Assembly (NCBI GenBank): GCA_009829735.1
Contig: CM020618.1
Coordinates: 17,221,346 to 17,285,345, forward strand
Source: Pyropia yezoensis
Lineage: Eukaryota; Rhodophyta; Bangiophyceae; Bangiales; Bangiaceae
Reading direction: 5' to 3'
Length of the DNA stretch: 64,000 bases
Position numbers and translations under genes: made by a program
Notes under the pieces: generated by a model
What the model was told of the DNA's origin: nothing
The model's database searches: none
The model's input: only the letters and a program-made list of their open reading frames with translations
In this document: positions 9,886-20,516 of the stretch, one piece after another
Layout: each line of letters starts with the position of its first letter
Position numbering within the stretch: position 1 is the stretch's first letter

Positions 9886-12081
9886 TCAGTACTCGCTGTC
9901 GGACCGGAAGAGGGCGTCCACGTCGACGCCGTCAGATACGCTCTTAGACAAGGTGGGGGGCGCGCCGACCCCCCCCCCCGCGTCGCCACCGTCCATGAGC
10001 AGGCTGCCGTACAGCTCTGGCGGCAGCGGCGGTGGGGGGCCAAGGCTGTCGGGCCCGTCCGCGTTGGCAGCCGCGCCGCCGCCCGCGCCATCGCCCGCGT
10101 TGCGGGTGGCCGTCGGCGGCGGGGAGTCTGCAGCGGGGCCCACCGCAAAGAGGATGGCGGCCTCGCCAGACGCGGCCGCCACGGGTCCATCGGGGCCAAG
10201 GGTGGCTGCGCCACGGGGGAGGGGCGTGCACGGGGAGCCAAGCGGGCTGCCGGGGGCGGCCGCGTCAAACGAAAGGACGGAGGGGGGGTGAGGGGGGCGG
10301 CCCGGGACGGCTGTGTCGGAGGAGTGTAGGTGGGGGGGGCGCTGTGGGCTGCCAGGCACGGCAGCGCCGGGGGAGATGGCCGTCGGAGCCGGGCTGAGGC
10401 GGCTGTCCACGGGTGGCGCAGGGGCAGTGGTGGGGGGTGCCAGTCCCGCGCTGCCCGTCGCCGCCGGCCCTACGCGCCCCGGCGTCGGCCCTTTCTGCCC
10501 TCTGCTGGGGGCGGCACCCCCTGCGCCGCCCGCTCCCGCGTTGGCCGCCTCCCCCGCCGCCGCCGCGGCGAGTCGCCGCAGCACGGCGGCGGCCATCTTG
10601 GCCACCGCGGCGGTCGCGGTAGGCGCCGCCGCCGCCGCCCCTTTCCGTCGTGTCACCCCCGCCCCCCCAGCCGCTCGCGTTGCACCCGCCGGCGTCCCCT
10701 CCGCCTTGGCCGCCGCGGGTGCCGACGGCCCGGCGGTCTGTCGGCCTGCCTTCTCCGCCACCACCGACGCCGCCTGCCGCGCCGCCTCTGTGGCGGCCGC
10801 CCGCTCCCGCTCCGCCCCCGCCGCCGCCGCCCGCGCGGTGGCCGCCGCCGCCTCCCGCGCCGCGGCCGCCGCGGCAGCCTCCCGTGCCACAGCCGCGGCA
10901 GCCTCCCGTGCCACAGCCGCGGCGGCGGCCGCGCCTTCCTCATTGGCCACCCCCGCCCGGGGCGCGGCCGCCGCCGTGGCCGCCGCCGCGGCCCCCCCCG
11001 CCGCCTTGGCCGCCGCCGGGGCCCCTCCCGCCGCCTTGGCCGCCGCCGGGGCCCCTCCCGCCGCCGTGGCCGCCGCCGCGGCCCCCCCCGCCGCCTTGGC
11101 CGCCGCCGGGGCCCCTCCCGCCGCCGCGGCCGCCGCCGCGGCTCCCCCCGCCGCCTTGGCGGCCGCCTTGCCCCCTCCCGCTGCCTTGGCCCCCGCCTTA
11201 GCCCCCCCCGCCTTGGCCGCCGCCGCCGCTGCCTTGGCCGCCGCCACCGCCGCCGCCTTGGCCGCCGCTGCGTCGGCGGCAAAGCCCGCCGCGCGCCGCC
11301 GCGCGCCGCAGCACCAGCGGCGGCGGCCGCCGCAGCACAGGTGGAGCACGCACAGGATGAGGATGGCGGCGACGGCGACGAGCACGCCAACGGCGATGCC
11401 CGCCTTGACCACCGATGACAGGCCCGCTTCCGTTCGGGCAGAGGGGGAAAGCGCGGCCGTAGCGGCGGTGGCTACGGCGGTGGTGGTGGTGGCGGTGCCA
11501 GTGGCGGTGCCATTGGTGGCGGTGGTGGCGGTGATGATGGCGTGGGAGGTGGTGGCGGTGGGGGCGCGGGGGGGGACGGCCGCGGCGGCGGCCGGCACCG
11601 CTGCGGCGGCGGCGGCGTGTGCGGCGGCGGCCACCGCCGTGGCGGTCAGCGGACGGGCCGCCCCGGCGGTGGCGCCCCGGCGGCGGGCGGCCGGCGGGCG
11701 CGCGCGCCACGGGGCGCCCATGGCGGCCCTGCTTGCGGGGGTGCGGCTGAGCCGGTGGGCGCGTCGGCAGCGGCCGACGGGGGTTGCGTGGAGGGGGCGG
11801 GGGCGGAGCTGGAGGTGGAGGGGGCGGAGCTGGAGGCGGAGGGGGCGGAGCTGGAGGCGGAGGGGGCGGAGCTGGAGGCGGAGGGGGCGGAGCTGGAGGC
11901 GGAGGGGGCGGAGCTGGAGGCGGCGGGGGGTGAGGGTGGCGTGGCGGGGAGGAATGGGGGGGGGTGGGGAGAATACATACGCTATGCAGACGTTGCCGTT
12001 GCCGCGGGACGGCGAGCAAAAGATGCCTGGGCCGCTCTGCCCCCCGCGGCCGCCATCATGTGACCCGGTGCCTGCTTCCAT
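9886..12081 (-). CDS. Single-pass membrane protein with Ala-rich KAAGG repeats
   Basis: I do not recognise the family. The minus-strand frame from the ATG at 12081 opens with a short N-terminus and then six copies of LQLRPLR encoded by a 21-bp DNA repeat. A second ATG at 11721 (MGAPWRARPP) may be the real start, because the repeat is low complexity and open in other frames. A Thr/Ala-rich, mucin-like stretch (TATTSHAIITATTATNGTAT) precedes a clear hydrophobic segment, AGIAVGVLVAVAAILILCVL, at about residues 241-260. A basic, Cys-containing stop-transfer region follows. The tail has about 12-residue repeats of the form AAGGAPAAAKAA, then Arg/Glu/Ala-rich helix (AREAAAATARAAA) and a Pro/Ser-rich acidic C-terminus ending FRSDSEY. 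Topology suggests an extracellular N-terminus and a long cytoplasmic tail. Function unknown. Confidence 0.55.
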   Translation of the reverse strand: MEAGTGSHDGGRGGQSGPGIFCSPSRGNGNVCIAYVFSPPPPIPPRHATLTPRRLQLRPLRLQLRPLRLQLRPLRLQLRPLRLQLRPLHLQLRPRPLHATPVGRCRRAHRLSRTPASRAAMGAPWRARPPAARRRGATAGAARPLTATAVAAAAHAAAAAAVPAAAAAVPPRAPTATTSHAIITATTATNGTATGTATTTTAVATAATAALSPSARTEAGLSSVVKAGIAVGVLVAVAAILILCVLHLCCGGRRRWCCGARRRAAGFAADAAAAKAAAVAAAKAAAAAAKAGGAKAGAKAAGGGKAAAKAAGGAAAAAAAAGGAPAAAKAAGGAAAAATAAGGAPAAAKAAGGAPAAAKAAGGAAAAATAAAAPRAGVANEEGAAAAAAVAREAAAAVAREAAAAAAAREAAAATARAAAAGAERERAAATEAARQAASVVAEKAGRQTAGPSAPAAAKAEGTPAGATRAAGGAGVTRRKGAAAAAPTATAAVAKMAAAVLRRLAAAAAGEAANAGAGGAGGAAPSRGQKGPTPGRVGPAATGSAGLAPPTTAPAPPVDSRLSPAPTAISPGAAVPGSPQRPPHLHSSDTAVPGRPPHPPSVLSFDAAAPGSPLGSPCTPLPRGAATLGPDGPVAAASGEAAILFAVGPAADSPPPTATRNAGDGAGGGAAANADGPDSLGPPPPLPPELYGSLLMDGGDAGGGVGAPPTLSKSVSDGVDVDALFRSDSEY
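10978..11215 (-). repeat. Tandem repeat of about 36 bp coding for AAGGAPAAAKAA
   Basis: Six or more imperfect units that alternate CCGCCTTGGCCGCC with GGGGCCCCTCC on the plus strand. They code the alanine/lysine/glycine repeat of the membrane protein tail. Confidence 0.7.
11799..11927 (+). repeat. 21-bp tandem repeat, about 6 copies
   Basis: A 21-bp unit containing GGGGGCGGAGCTGGAGG, almost perfectly repeated. All six frames stay open across it because 21 is a multiple of 3, so open frames here are weak evidence for coding. Confidence 0.85.
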
Positions 12082-13965
12082 CGCGGGGGAGCCCCGGGGA
12101 AGAGCCCCGGGCGGGGATCACTTCCGGGACGCGACTCTCCGCCGCACCGCCCGGTTGGAACCGAACCGGGCCGGTTCCGCTCGGTGCGTCGGGGGGGGGG
12201 CTCAAGGAGGAGGCCAAGAGAAGACATGGCGGGGAGTGCCACCGCACCGGTACGCCTCGTGCGCGCCCCCACGCTCCCCGCATGGCACGTGGTGCGGCCC
12301 CGATGACGAGGACGCGCCCGCGCCGGCGCAGCGCGGCCGCCCCCGCCCCCCCCCCCCCCCCCCCCCCATCTTGTCGAACCTCTCCACGCGCACGCGGCTC
12401 TGCGGCGGCGGCCGCTTGCCGGCGGCCGCCGCCGCCGCGCGTGCGCGCCGCCGAGGGGTGTAGTGTGTGCGCCCGTGCGCCCGCGACCGTGTGTCTTGTG
12501 CGGGGGGGGGGGGGGGGGGGGGTTGTGTGGCCCGGCGCGGAGCTGAGCACCAAAGGGATGGAGGCGCGTCCCCCCCGCCGCCGGGCAAGCGGCGCGGCGC
12601 CGTGCAAACAAGGGAGGTAAGGGGGGGGGGGGGGGGTGGGGGGAGGCGTCACGCTCCCATTCTCTTTTTTAGCTTCTCGACGCCTGGGCAGTCGGGATGC
12701 ACTGCCCTTGACCTTGCCCCCCCCCCCCCGCCCGCTGCCCCCATCACGTCTGCGTGCGCTTGGTCCGGCTGTATTTTACGCGACAGCAATGTTCAATGGC
12801 TACATTCAAACGGCGCGTCAGCGCGCGCACAGTCCGCAGCCGCCGCCTGCCGTCTGCTCTGCCGGCGCTCCTGCACACGGGGGAGGAGCGGCGGGCGGCG
12901 CAGTTGCTTGGGCTCCCCTGTAGCTGCGTGCGGGGTCCCCAGCGGCAGGTGCAGGGGGTGTCTGCATGCCCGCGTGGCGGGGGGTGGCAGCGACGGGGGT
13001 GGGAGGGCGGCAGCGGCGTGGTGCGGGAGGCGGTGGCGGCGATGCTGGCGGGGCGGCAGCACGGTAGGGGGGGCAGGTGGGGAGGCCACGGCAAGGGCGG
13101 ATGCCCTATTTTTTTTCCTTGAGGCACCCATGGACTGTGCGCTCCGGGGGTGTAGTGCAGTGCCTGCTGCCCCCCTCCCCCGTGGCCCTCCATGCGCAGC
13201 AGGGCGGGGCGTAGGCGAATAGCGTACCTACGCTCTTTGCGATGCACACGGTGCACGAGTAGCGAGCGTCGGAGCGGTCGTCGGTGCTGGACAGCGGGGC
13301 GGTCGACCCACGCGTGATGGTGGCTGGGCACCCCAGGACCAGCCGCATAGCGGGGTGGTGCCTGTCACCCCTGGACGACGGTGGGGTCATCTCGGCTGCG
13401 CTCAACGGCCGTTTGTTTTTTGAAACCGCTGCCCGACCAGCCCGCGACGCGGGGCCGTCCGCCGTCTGCCGCCCGCATGCCCCGTCGTGACGCCCCTCCC
13501 AGCGTTGCCAACGACCCCTTTCCCGGCGGCCCTCCCCGCCTGCGCCCAAACCGCACGCCGCACCCCCTGCGGCCGCGCCCCGAGGCGTGGACCGCCGCCC
13601 GGTCCCCCGCTGGGGCGGCGGCACCCTCCCATTGGCGCCGGACCGCCGCCTCTCTGCCCTCACGGGGGCAGCCGCTTCACGGGCGGGGCGACGCGGAGGG
13701 AGGCGCCCACGCCTTGGCAACGCGCCCCCCGCCGCCCGTCCGTGGCGGTGGCTCCCCCGCGGCGCCACGCACGCCCGCACCGCACGCACCGGCTGCACTG
13801 CCTGGGCCTGCCCGTTGGCAACGACCGCCGCTGCGTAGGGGCGAGGGTGCCTGCGCTGGCCCGCTTGCCTCTTCTTGCGATCGGGACGCAGAAGCCCTTG
13901 CCGACGTTTGTTCTACGCATAACGTCCGCCACCACCCGCGCGGCCGACCGCGCCCACGCCCCCCA
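12082..13965. other. GC-rich region without a convincing gene
   Basis: Contains poly-C and poly-G runs (near 12350, 12500 and 12617) and several overlapping open frames. The only stretch that looks at all protein-like is plus strand about 12790-12920 (MATFKRRVSARTVRS), with no family I know. Just before arm A, from about 13380, a Pro/Arg-rich plus-strand frame reads into the start of the beta-propeller gene. Confidence 0.3.
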
Positions 13966-14097
13966 CCGCGCGGGTGTTTCCCACCGGGCTCGACGCAGTG
14001 CACCCTAGGACTCTGCCTCTCTCTCCTCTCCTCCCCTGGCAGCTGCCTTCCGCGATCCACCCCACGCCACCTTGCCCCCATTGCTACCGCCGTGGCG

Positions 14098-16058
14098 ATG
14101 GCGGCCGCTCTCGTGCGGCAACGACGCACCCCCCCCCCCCTCAGCGGCGCGCGGTCGTGGCGGCGGTGCTCTTGGCGGCCGTGGCGGTGGCCCCCCCCTC
14201 CGTCCCCCCTTTCTGGCCCCTCGCGGCCGCGAGCCCCGCCCTCACCAAGGCCATCCCCGGGGAGCTGACGGTCACGTCCGTCGGCGCGCCGACCGGCAAT
14301 GACGAAGGCCGCTCCATCGCCGTCGACGCGTATGGCAACGTGTACGTGTTGGCAGTGACCGCCTCGCGGTACGGGTCGGCCGACGTGGCGGGCCTCGACG
14401 GGCCGGACACGGACGTGCTGCTGGTCAAGCTCTCATCGTCGGGCCGCCTGCTGTGGCGTCGCCGCACCAACTCCCCCGCCGATGACCGGCCTGTGAAGAT
14501 GGTGCTGACCGGCGGCCGCCTGGTCGTGGTGGGCCAGACGTATGGAGACGTGACGGGTGGGGGGGAGGGCGCTGCCGCCGCCGTCGCAAGCCGCACCACC
14601 GCCTCCTCCTTTGTGCTGTGCTATGACGCGGACAGCGCGCGGCGGGTGTGGGCGCGGCAGTGGATGTCTCCGACGACAGGTGGCTACCACAGCTGGAACG
14701 CCGTCACTGCAGGGTCGGGCGGGGAGGTGTGGGTTGCGGGCCACTCGGGCGCGGGGCTGTACGCGTCGCCTGCTGACAAGGCGGCAGCGGCGGCGGCCAG
14801 CGGCGGCGGCGGCACGACCAGGGCCCCCACCGTGGCGGTGGTGGTGGCGCGCCTCGACAGTGCGACGGGGGCGACACTCCAGGCAGGGTCGGTGGCCCAC
14901 CCTGGAGGCGCCGACGCGAGCGCAGTTGGGGTGGCCGTCACCCCCGATGGGGTGGTTGTGGCGGCCCAGACGCGTTCGGCGGTGGGGGGGGCCGCCGGCG
15001 GACCCGCCGTGCCAGAAGAAGACCTGCTGCTGGTGCGGCTCGCGCTCGATGACCGGCTGAGCAGCAGCGCCGGCAGCGGTGGCGGCGACTATCTGCCGGC
15101 GCTGCGCTCGTCGGGGGTCCGGGTGGTGGCCACGGCCAGCCGACACTACGTGCGGGGCCTTGTGCCGGGCCCCCCCGACAGTGGCCTGGTGTACGTGGTG
15201 GGCTCGGAGCACCGCTCACAGGTGACCGCCCACGACGTGTCGGTGCATTCCTACACCACCGCGGGCCTAGAGGACGGGCCCTTGACGCTGGTGCACGAGA
15301 CGGCGGCGGGGGGGGGCCGCGCCGGCCGGGACGGCGGGGATGAGACAGCCACGTCGGTGGCGGTCCTGCCGGGCGTCCGCTTCGTCGTGGGCGGTGCGGT
15401 AAAGGCGGTTGGGGGCCCGACAGGCGGCACGGCGGTCGTCACCCCCGCGGTGTGGGTGGTGGACCCCGACACGGGCGGCCTTGTCCGCTTTACCACCGCC
15501 GCAGCCGCGGCGGGGGCGTCTGGTTGGGCGGAAGTGACGGCCGTGGCGATCGACGGCGACGGCGACGTGATCGTTGCGGGGTACGTCAACGCCGGACGCG
15601 AGACAGATGTGCTCGCCGGCCTCCTTGGCCTGCCCGCGGCGGTCAAGGCGCCGACCGCCGCGGGCGGCGGGCGGCTGCCCGGGGGCACTGGCGGTGGGAG
15701 CGGCGGCGGCGGCGGCGGCGCGGGTGCTCCCGCCGCGGGCAGCCTGTTTGTCTCGGGCACCGACGGGTTGGGCAGCGGCGACCGCGACGACCTGTCGGCA
15801 GGCGGCGGCGGCACCAGCCCCGCCACGGCCCGCGCCTACCGGGTGGCAGTGTGGGCGGCCGTGGGCGCGGCGGGGCTGCTGGGGGTGGCGGCGCTGGCGA
15901 GCTGCGCGATCAAGGTGCGCCGCGACCGGGTGTACGCGCCGGCGCCGGGGGGGCTGGCCAAAATGCCAGGGGGGGCGGGGATGTTGTCGCCAAAGGGCGG
16001 TCGCCCCGGCGGGCGGCGCGCCTACCGCGAACTGTACGACCGGGTGGATGTGGACTGA
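14098..16058 (+). pseudogene. Beta-propeller membrane protein, copy A, 5' frameshift
   Basis: Near-identical to the intact gene at 44980-46938. The ATG at 14098 matches the start of the intact copy (MAAALVRQRR). After a run of 12 C at 14129-14140, copy A reads TCAGCGGCGCG where copy B reads GGTGGCGCG, a two-base difference that shifts the frame. The rest of the reading frame, from about 14145 to the TGA at 16056, is open and encodes the propeller (GNVYVLAVTAS, DVLLVKLSSSGRLLW) and the C-terminal membrane segment. The only upstream start in the main frame is GTG at 13974, so copy A has lost its ATG-linked signal peptide. A homopolymer sequencing error is the alternative explanation. Confidence 0.75.
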
Positions 16059-17206
16059 GGAGAAGTTGGGGGGGGAACGGGTAGGGGAGGGGGACAGGGG
16101 GGGGGAGGGTAAGGAGTTGAGCCTGGTGGCGGGAGGGAAGGGGTGGTGGCCTTGTAGGCAACAGGACTCTCCCCTGTCCCCCCACCCGTGGAAGGCGCGA
16201 TGACTACCCAGTGGCAGACGGCTTGCACCGCCCACGGCGACGATGCCCATGAGCCGGTGGGGATGACGGCTGCGGCCCACGCAGCCCGCGCCACGAGTCA
16301 TTGCACGTCGTGGCAGACGCTCCCCTGCCACTCACCACGCCCTCGGCGGCTGCGGAAAAATACAACAACAAAACCGTCGGCTTGCCCGCCTTCTTCCCCT
16401 AGAGCCTCCCCGCGAACACCCCCGCAGCTTGTCCAGGCAGAGGGTGCGGGGGCGGACCGAACCCCGCCGCCGTACCAACAACCCCCCGCCGAGTGCTGTG
16501 CCAACAGCGGACGAGAGGGGCGGTAGGGTCAACACCCCCCCCCCCCCCCTATCCCCGCACGCGCGCGGCCAGGTGCCCGCCCCCGCGCTATCCACCGCCG
16601 TTCCTGCTGCTGCCGCCGCCGCCGCCGTCGCCGCCGCCACCACCTCTGCTGGTGCCGCCGCCGCGGCGGAGAGCACCGCCCTCAGCAGCTGCCCCCCGCC
16701 AGTGGCAGCCGCCGGTGCCCGCCGCCGCCACCACCGGCATCGCGGCCACGCCAGAGGGAGCACAGGCGCCAGGGCAAGCGTCGGGTGGTCCCGCCAGGTA
16801 GTCGCGTACGTACTGTACACGCCCGCCCCGCCGCGCGCCGCCCGGGTAAGACCTGCGCGGGTGAGATGCGCCACGACGGGTGGGCTGCCCTCAACCAAAC
16901 TCACCGCGCCACCGCCCGCTGGTGCGTACCCGCCAGCGGTCACCGCTGCCGCCGCTGTACCCAGTCCCCCGGCATTGGCCCGCCGACGCGGCCACCTGCT
17001 GGTACGCCCCTGTCGACCATGGGCCAGCCTGCCCAAACGCCACGGGCCCCCTTCGTAGGCCATGGCTTTGAAAAGACGCAGCAGCCGCACAGCCCGAGCG
17101 GTAGCTGGCGCCTTGGAACTCCCGCGGCACGAGCACCCAGGGCAGCAGCCACCCATTCCATCCGCCCCCCACCCCCACCCCATTCACCCCCCCGTCCTGC
17201 CCCATC
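16059..17206. other. Spacer of arm A between convergent genes
   Basis: Duplicated at 43828-44979. It contains A/C-rich sequence and Ala-coding GCC/GCN runs. Open frames on both strands are not preserved between the two copies: for example, a T run is 4 long here and 8 long in arm B. I therefore read it as non-coding. Confidence 0.5.
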
Positions 17207-17575
17207 TCACTGCTGCGGCGGCTCCACCTCCCCTACATAGCCCATGAGCGCCTGATGGCCTACGTCCATTACTTCTCCGCTCATCATACTGGCGCCGTCG
17301 CTGAGCAGAAACGCGACCAGCCCGCCAATGTCAGCCGGTCTGAGGATGCGGCCGAGGACGCTCGCCCGGTCCGCGGCGGCCACCCAGTCTGCCGGCCGCC
17401 CGTGCTACGGCCCCGTCATGACCGCGTGCTCCCCTTCAGTGACAATCTGGTCGGGCGCAACCCCGTTGCACCGCACCCCCGCGCTTGCGTAGGCCCCCTC
17501 AATGTTGCGCGTGAGGGTGTCTAGCGCCCCCTTGGAAGCCGAGTAGGCGGCAAGAACGGCAGCGCCGCGCCACAG
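17207..17575 (-). pseudogene. SDR dehydrogenase 3' fragment
   Basis: Matches the last 120 or so codons of the intact SDR gene at 43018-43827. It keeps AAYSASKGALDTLTRNI with the catalytic Tyr and Lys, NGVAPDQIVTEG and the C-terminal end. The Trp codon after VMTGP is TAG here (17405-17407). The fragment starts abruptly at about 17575, where similarity to arm B stops, so the Rossmann nucleotide-binding half and any start are missing. Confidence 0.85.
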
Positions 17576-19708
17576 GGACGAAGCGCCGACTGGCAGCACC
17601 GCTCCCTCCTCTTCCCCCCCCGGGGAGGGGGGGAGAACGGTGCGTGTTGGGGGAGGGGTGCCCCCCTGCCACTCCCCCCTCCTCCCCCAACGTCACGCCC
17701 CGCCCCACGACCCCGCCCGGCCACGGCGCGGTGCGTGCGTGCCCGGCGGCAATCGCGTCGGCCATGATCGCCGAGTGCCAGCCGTGGGCGCGCCGGCGGG
17801 GTGGCGGGCGGCGGGGCGGCGGCGGCGCCGCCCCCCCGGGTCTGCGGCGGGGGCTCCCCTCGGGAGAGCGTCCGCAGACACGCTTGCCCCCGCTCCCGGC
17901 CCCACCGCCCGCACAGCCCGTCCCCACCGCCACCGCGCCCTTCAATGGGACAGCCTACGCCCGCGGCGGCACCGCGGAGGCGGGGGGGGGAGGGCGGGCA
18001 GGGCAGCCCCCTCGCGGGGACAAGCTCGCCCCACCCCACTCCCCCGTGTCCCTCACCGCGCGGATGATCCGTTGCGCCGCCCCGCCCGCCCCCGGCGGCC
18101 GCCGCCTCAGCCGCCGCTGCTACATACCAACAGCGTGGACGCGCAACCCCAGGCGCTGCCGCCGCCACCACCGCCGCCACCGCCACCACCGCCGCCACCG
18201 CCACCGCCACCGCCGCCGCCGCCGCGGTTCCCACAGCCGCCCCCACGGCGAACCATCCAGTGAGACACTCCCGGCTACCGCACACGCCGCCCAACCCCCC
18301 CACCCATCCACCCCGCCGATGCGGCGCACCTGCACAGACGGCGGCGGCGGCGGTGACGGCGACGCTGCACCGCCCCCGTCGCCTGTGTGTGCGCCCTTCA
18401 CCCACCTCGCGAGGTAGCACCCGAGCTCGGGTGGTTGCCGTCACAGGTAAATACATTTCCTTCCTCCCCCTCCCCTCCCCTCCCCCCAGACAGTTCCCCT
18501 CACCCGCGCCGCAGCGCCAGACAGACCTGCCGTAGAAAACGCAGACCGCCAGCCGCGGGCGCACTGCCTACACAGCAACCACCACCCCCCCACCCGCGGC
18601 CCACGAGCGCCCGCCCCCGGGCGCGTCCCCCAACCGCGCAAGCCGCGAGCCTGGAAAAGCGCCCCCCCCCCCCCCCTCCCCCCCCACCCGCGGCCCCCCC
18701 AGGCGCCTACCCGCCCGCCTCTCCAGACGTGTACAGCCCGCCTCAGCGGCCGACATCCCTTCCCTCTCCCGAGTTTAAGGCCAGCATCAGTACATACACG
18801 TCGGCATCCTCGCCCCCCTCCCCCCCCTCCACCCCCCTCCCCACACCGTGCGGGCATCATCTGCAGCTCCTGCCGGCCACGCCGAAATTGTACCACACGC
18901 TAGTGTCTATTCTACTTCTCCGCGAGGATCAATTGATCCTCGGTAAGGATCATTTGATCCGGTCACAGAATCGTTGATTCCGGCACATCTACATAGGAAA
19001 ACGGCGCTTCGCCCGACTTCGATGTCACCATGGGGCGCTTCACTGCGATTCAATGGATTCGCACACGAGTGACACCGGATCGTACTGTGGCTGGCGAGCA
19101 GGCGCACGCCGGGCACAAGAGGCTGTCTCGCGATCCTGCTTGCCTCCGCCCACCCCTGACGCTCAATGTCGCCCCCATGAACACTACACCGCCCTCAGGG
19201 AGGCTGGCAACCGTCACCCCCCTTTTCCCGGCCGCCCCCCCCCCCCCGCACGGGTTCATCCTGTCGCGGCCAATTCGTTGGCCCGCCCCCGAACCGCCAC
19301 CCCCCCGCGCCTCCCTCGCCCCCCCGAGTCGCCGCCGCATGGCGCCCGCTGGCATAGACTCGAGGGTGGCCGCGCAGCCTCACCGGTTGCTGACTCTTGC
19401 GCTGCTGGGGAAGTTGCAAAGCGATCCAGGCTTGCAGTCGCAGCCACCGGTACAGGGAGGCTACCCGCGGGTGACGGGGCAGACCCCACAGAAGGCTCAC
19501 CCGCCAGCACATTCCGTAGACCCAGGCGCTTGACTACGGTCCCTCCCGGCAATTGCCAGACCGCCGTCACAAAGGACGCGAGGCGGCCGTTACTTCTTTC
19601 ACGGGTGACCACCGTCACACGTCCAAGAACCATCTTTGAGCTTGCACAGCTACCATAAAGGCGAGAGCACTCAGCAAAGCTCTTGATCATCTTGGCACGT
19701 GCGTGAAC
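17576..19708. other. GC-rich spacer up to retrotransposon E1
   Basis: Mostly C-rich low complexity, with a (CCGCCA)n microsatellite near 18160-18222. From about 18890 base composition drops to near 50% GC. ATG-started frames at 19030 and on the minus strand near 19390-19700 show no motif. No gene is supported. The last five bases, TGAAC, are the target duplication of E1. Confidence 0.4.
18924..18960. repeat. Pair of GGATC-type palindromes
   Basis: GAGGATCAATTGATCCTC at 18924-18941 is a perfect 18-bp palindrome. GGATCATTTGATCC at 18947-18960 is a near-palindrome of the same family. Both are AT-rich islands in GC-rich surroundings. Confidence 0.7.
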
Positions 19709-20178
19709 TGTGGCAAAAACCACATGCACACACGGCACCCAAGTTGGGGCGGTGTGCAAGGGCTGCCTCCCTTGTCGGGGGAACCGGAAGAAGTGCAAGT
19801 CGCACACACTCTGTCCCTGTTGTGGGGCAAACCCCCCACGGACAAACAAGAGGATGGTGTGTGGTCCAACAGTTTCTTGGTCGGGACGGGGACGCAGGGC
19901 CAAGCCCCGCTGTCCCTCCCCTTATCCCCCCAGGGTCCACTCAGAATCTCGCCACTCAGAATCTCCCACCCCAGCACCTGCCCACCGGGCCACACGAAAA
20001 TTCAAGACGATAAATGCAGAAAACCCTCAAATCCAAGTTGGATTTACTACTAAGCTAACTATCCCAAACTTAGGGAATATGGACCCAAATGCAGGGGGAG
20101 GAACGGATCAGGCTAGTGGCCTGCCGCCCCTTGCATGGCACGTGTTGCCCCCCTATCTGGGGGGTCAATACTGCCACA
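19709..20178 (-). repeat. E1 3' LTR (470 bp)
   Basis: Ends TGTGGCA...TGCCACA, a 7-bp terminal inverted repeat. Matches 25694-26163 except for one T/G difference near 19781. Confidence 0.95.
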
Positions 20179-20191
20179 CTCCCCTCTCCTC
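20179..20191 (-). promoter_or_regulatory. E1 polypurine tract
   Basis: GAGGAGAGGGGAG on the minus strand, directly abutting the TG of the 3' LTR. This is the expected primer site for plus-strand DNA synthesis and it fixes the element's orientation. Confidence 0.85.
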
Positions 20192-20516
20192 AGTTCCGAC
20201 CGACCCGGTCGGCCCTGTGAGGGGGTGCGTAAACGCACGTCTCGGCGTTGGGGGCGCGACTTGCTGTCCCCCATCGAGTACGTAACGCGGATGTGGAGGC
20301 GGTCACGTTGACCGCCCCTCTCCTCAAGCTTGCCCACTCGGCAGCTTGCTCTCCTCAGTTCACACTTCACCATCACCACCACCTCCCCTTCACCTTCCAC
20401 TGGGCCGCCCCACGCTGGGGAGGCCACCCGTATACCCACTATCCGAGTCCCCCTCAACTCGAGGCGGGTCTCGTGCCGCGATAGCCAGAGCGTCTCTCCC
20501 CAACTTGGGGAGAGTC

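Larger units (their letters stand above)
13966..17575 (+). repeat. Arm A of a 3.6-kb inverted duplication
   Basis: The reverse complement of 43456-47073 with only scattered differences. It holds a beta-propeller gene, a spacer of about 1.15 kb and the 3' end of an SDR gene. Similarity begins at GCGGGTG just before the shared TTCCCACCGGGCTCGACGC and ends in the SDR coding sequence near 17555-17575. Arm A carries the damaging changes, so it is probably the derived copy. Confidence 0.9.

Noticed and set aside
13381-14268. Pro/Arg-rich plus-strand frame reading into the propeller start
   Set aside because: It crosses the border of the inverted duplication, so most of it has no counterpart upstream of the intact copy.
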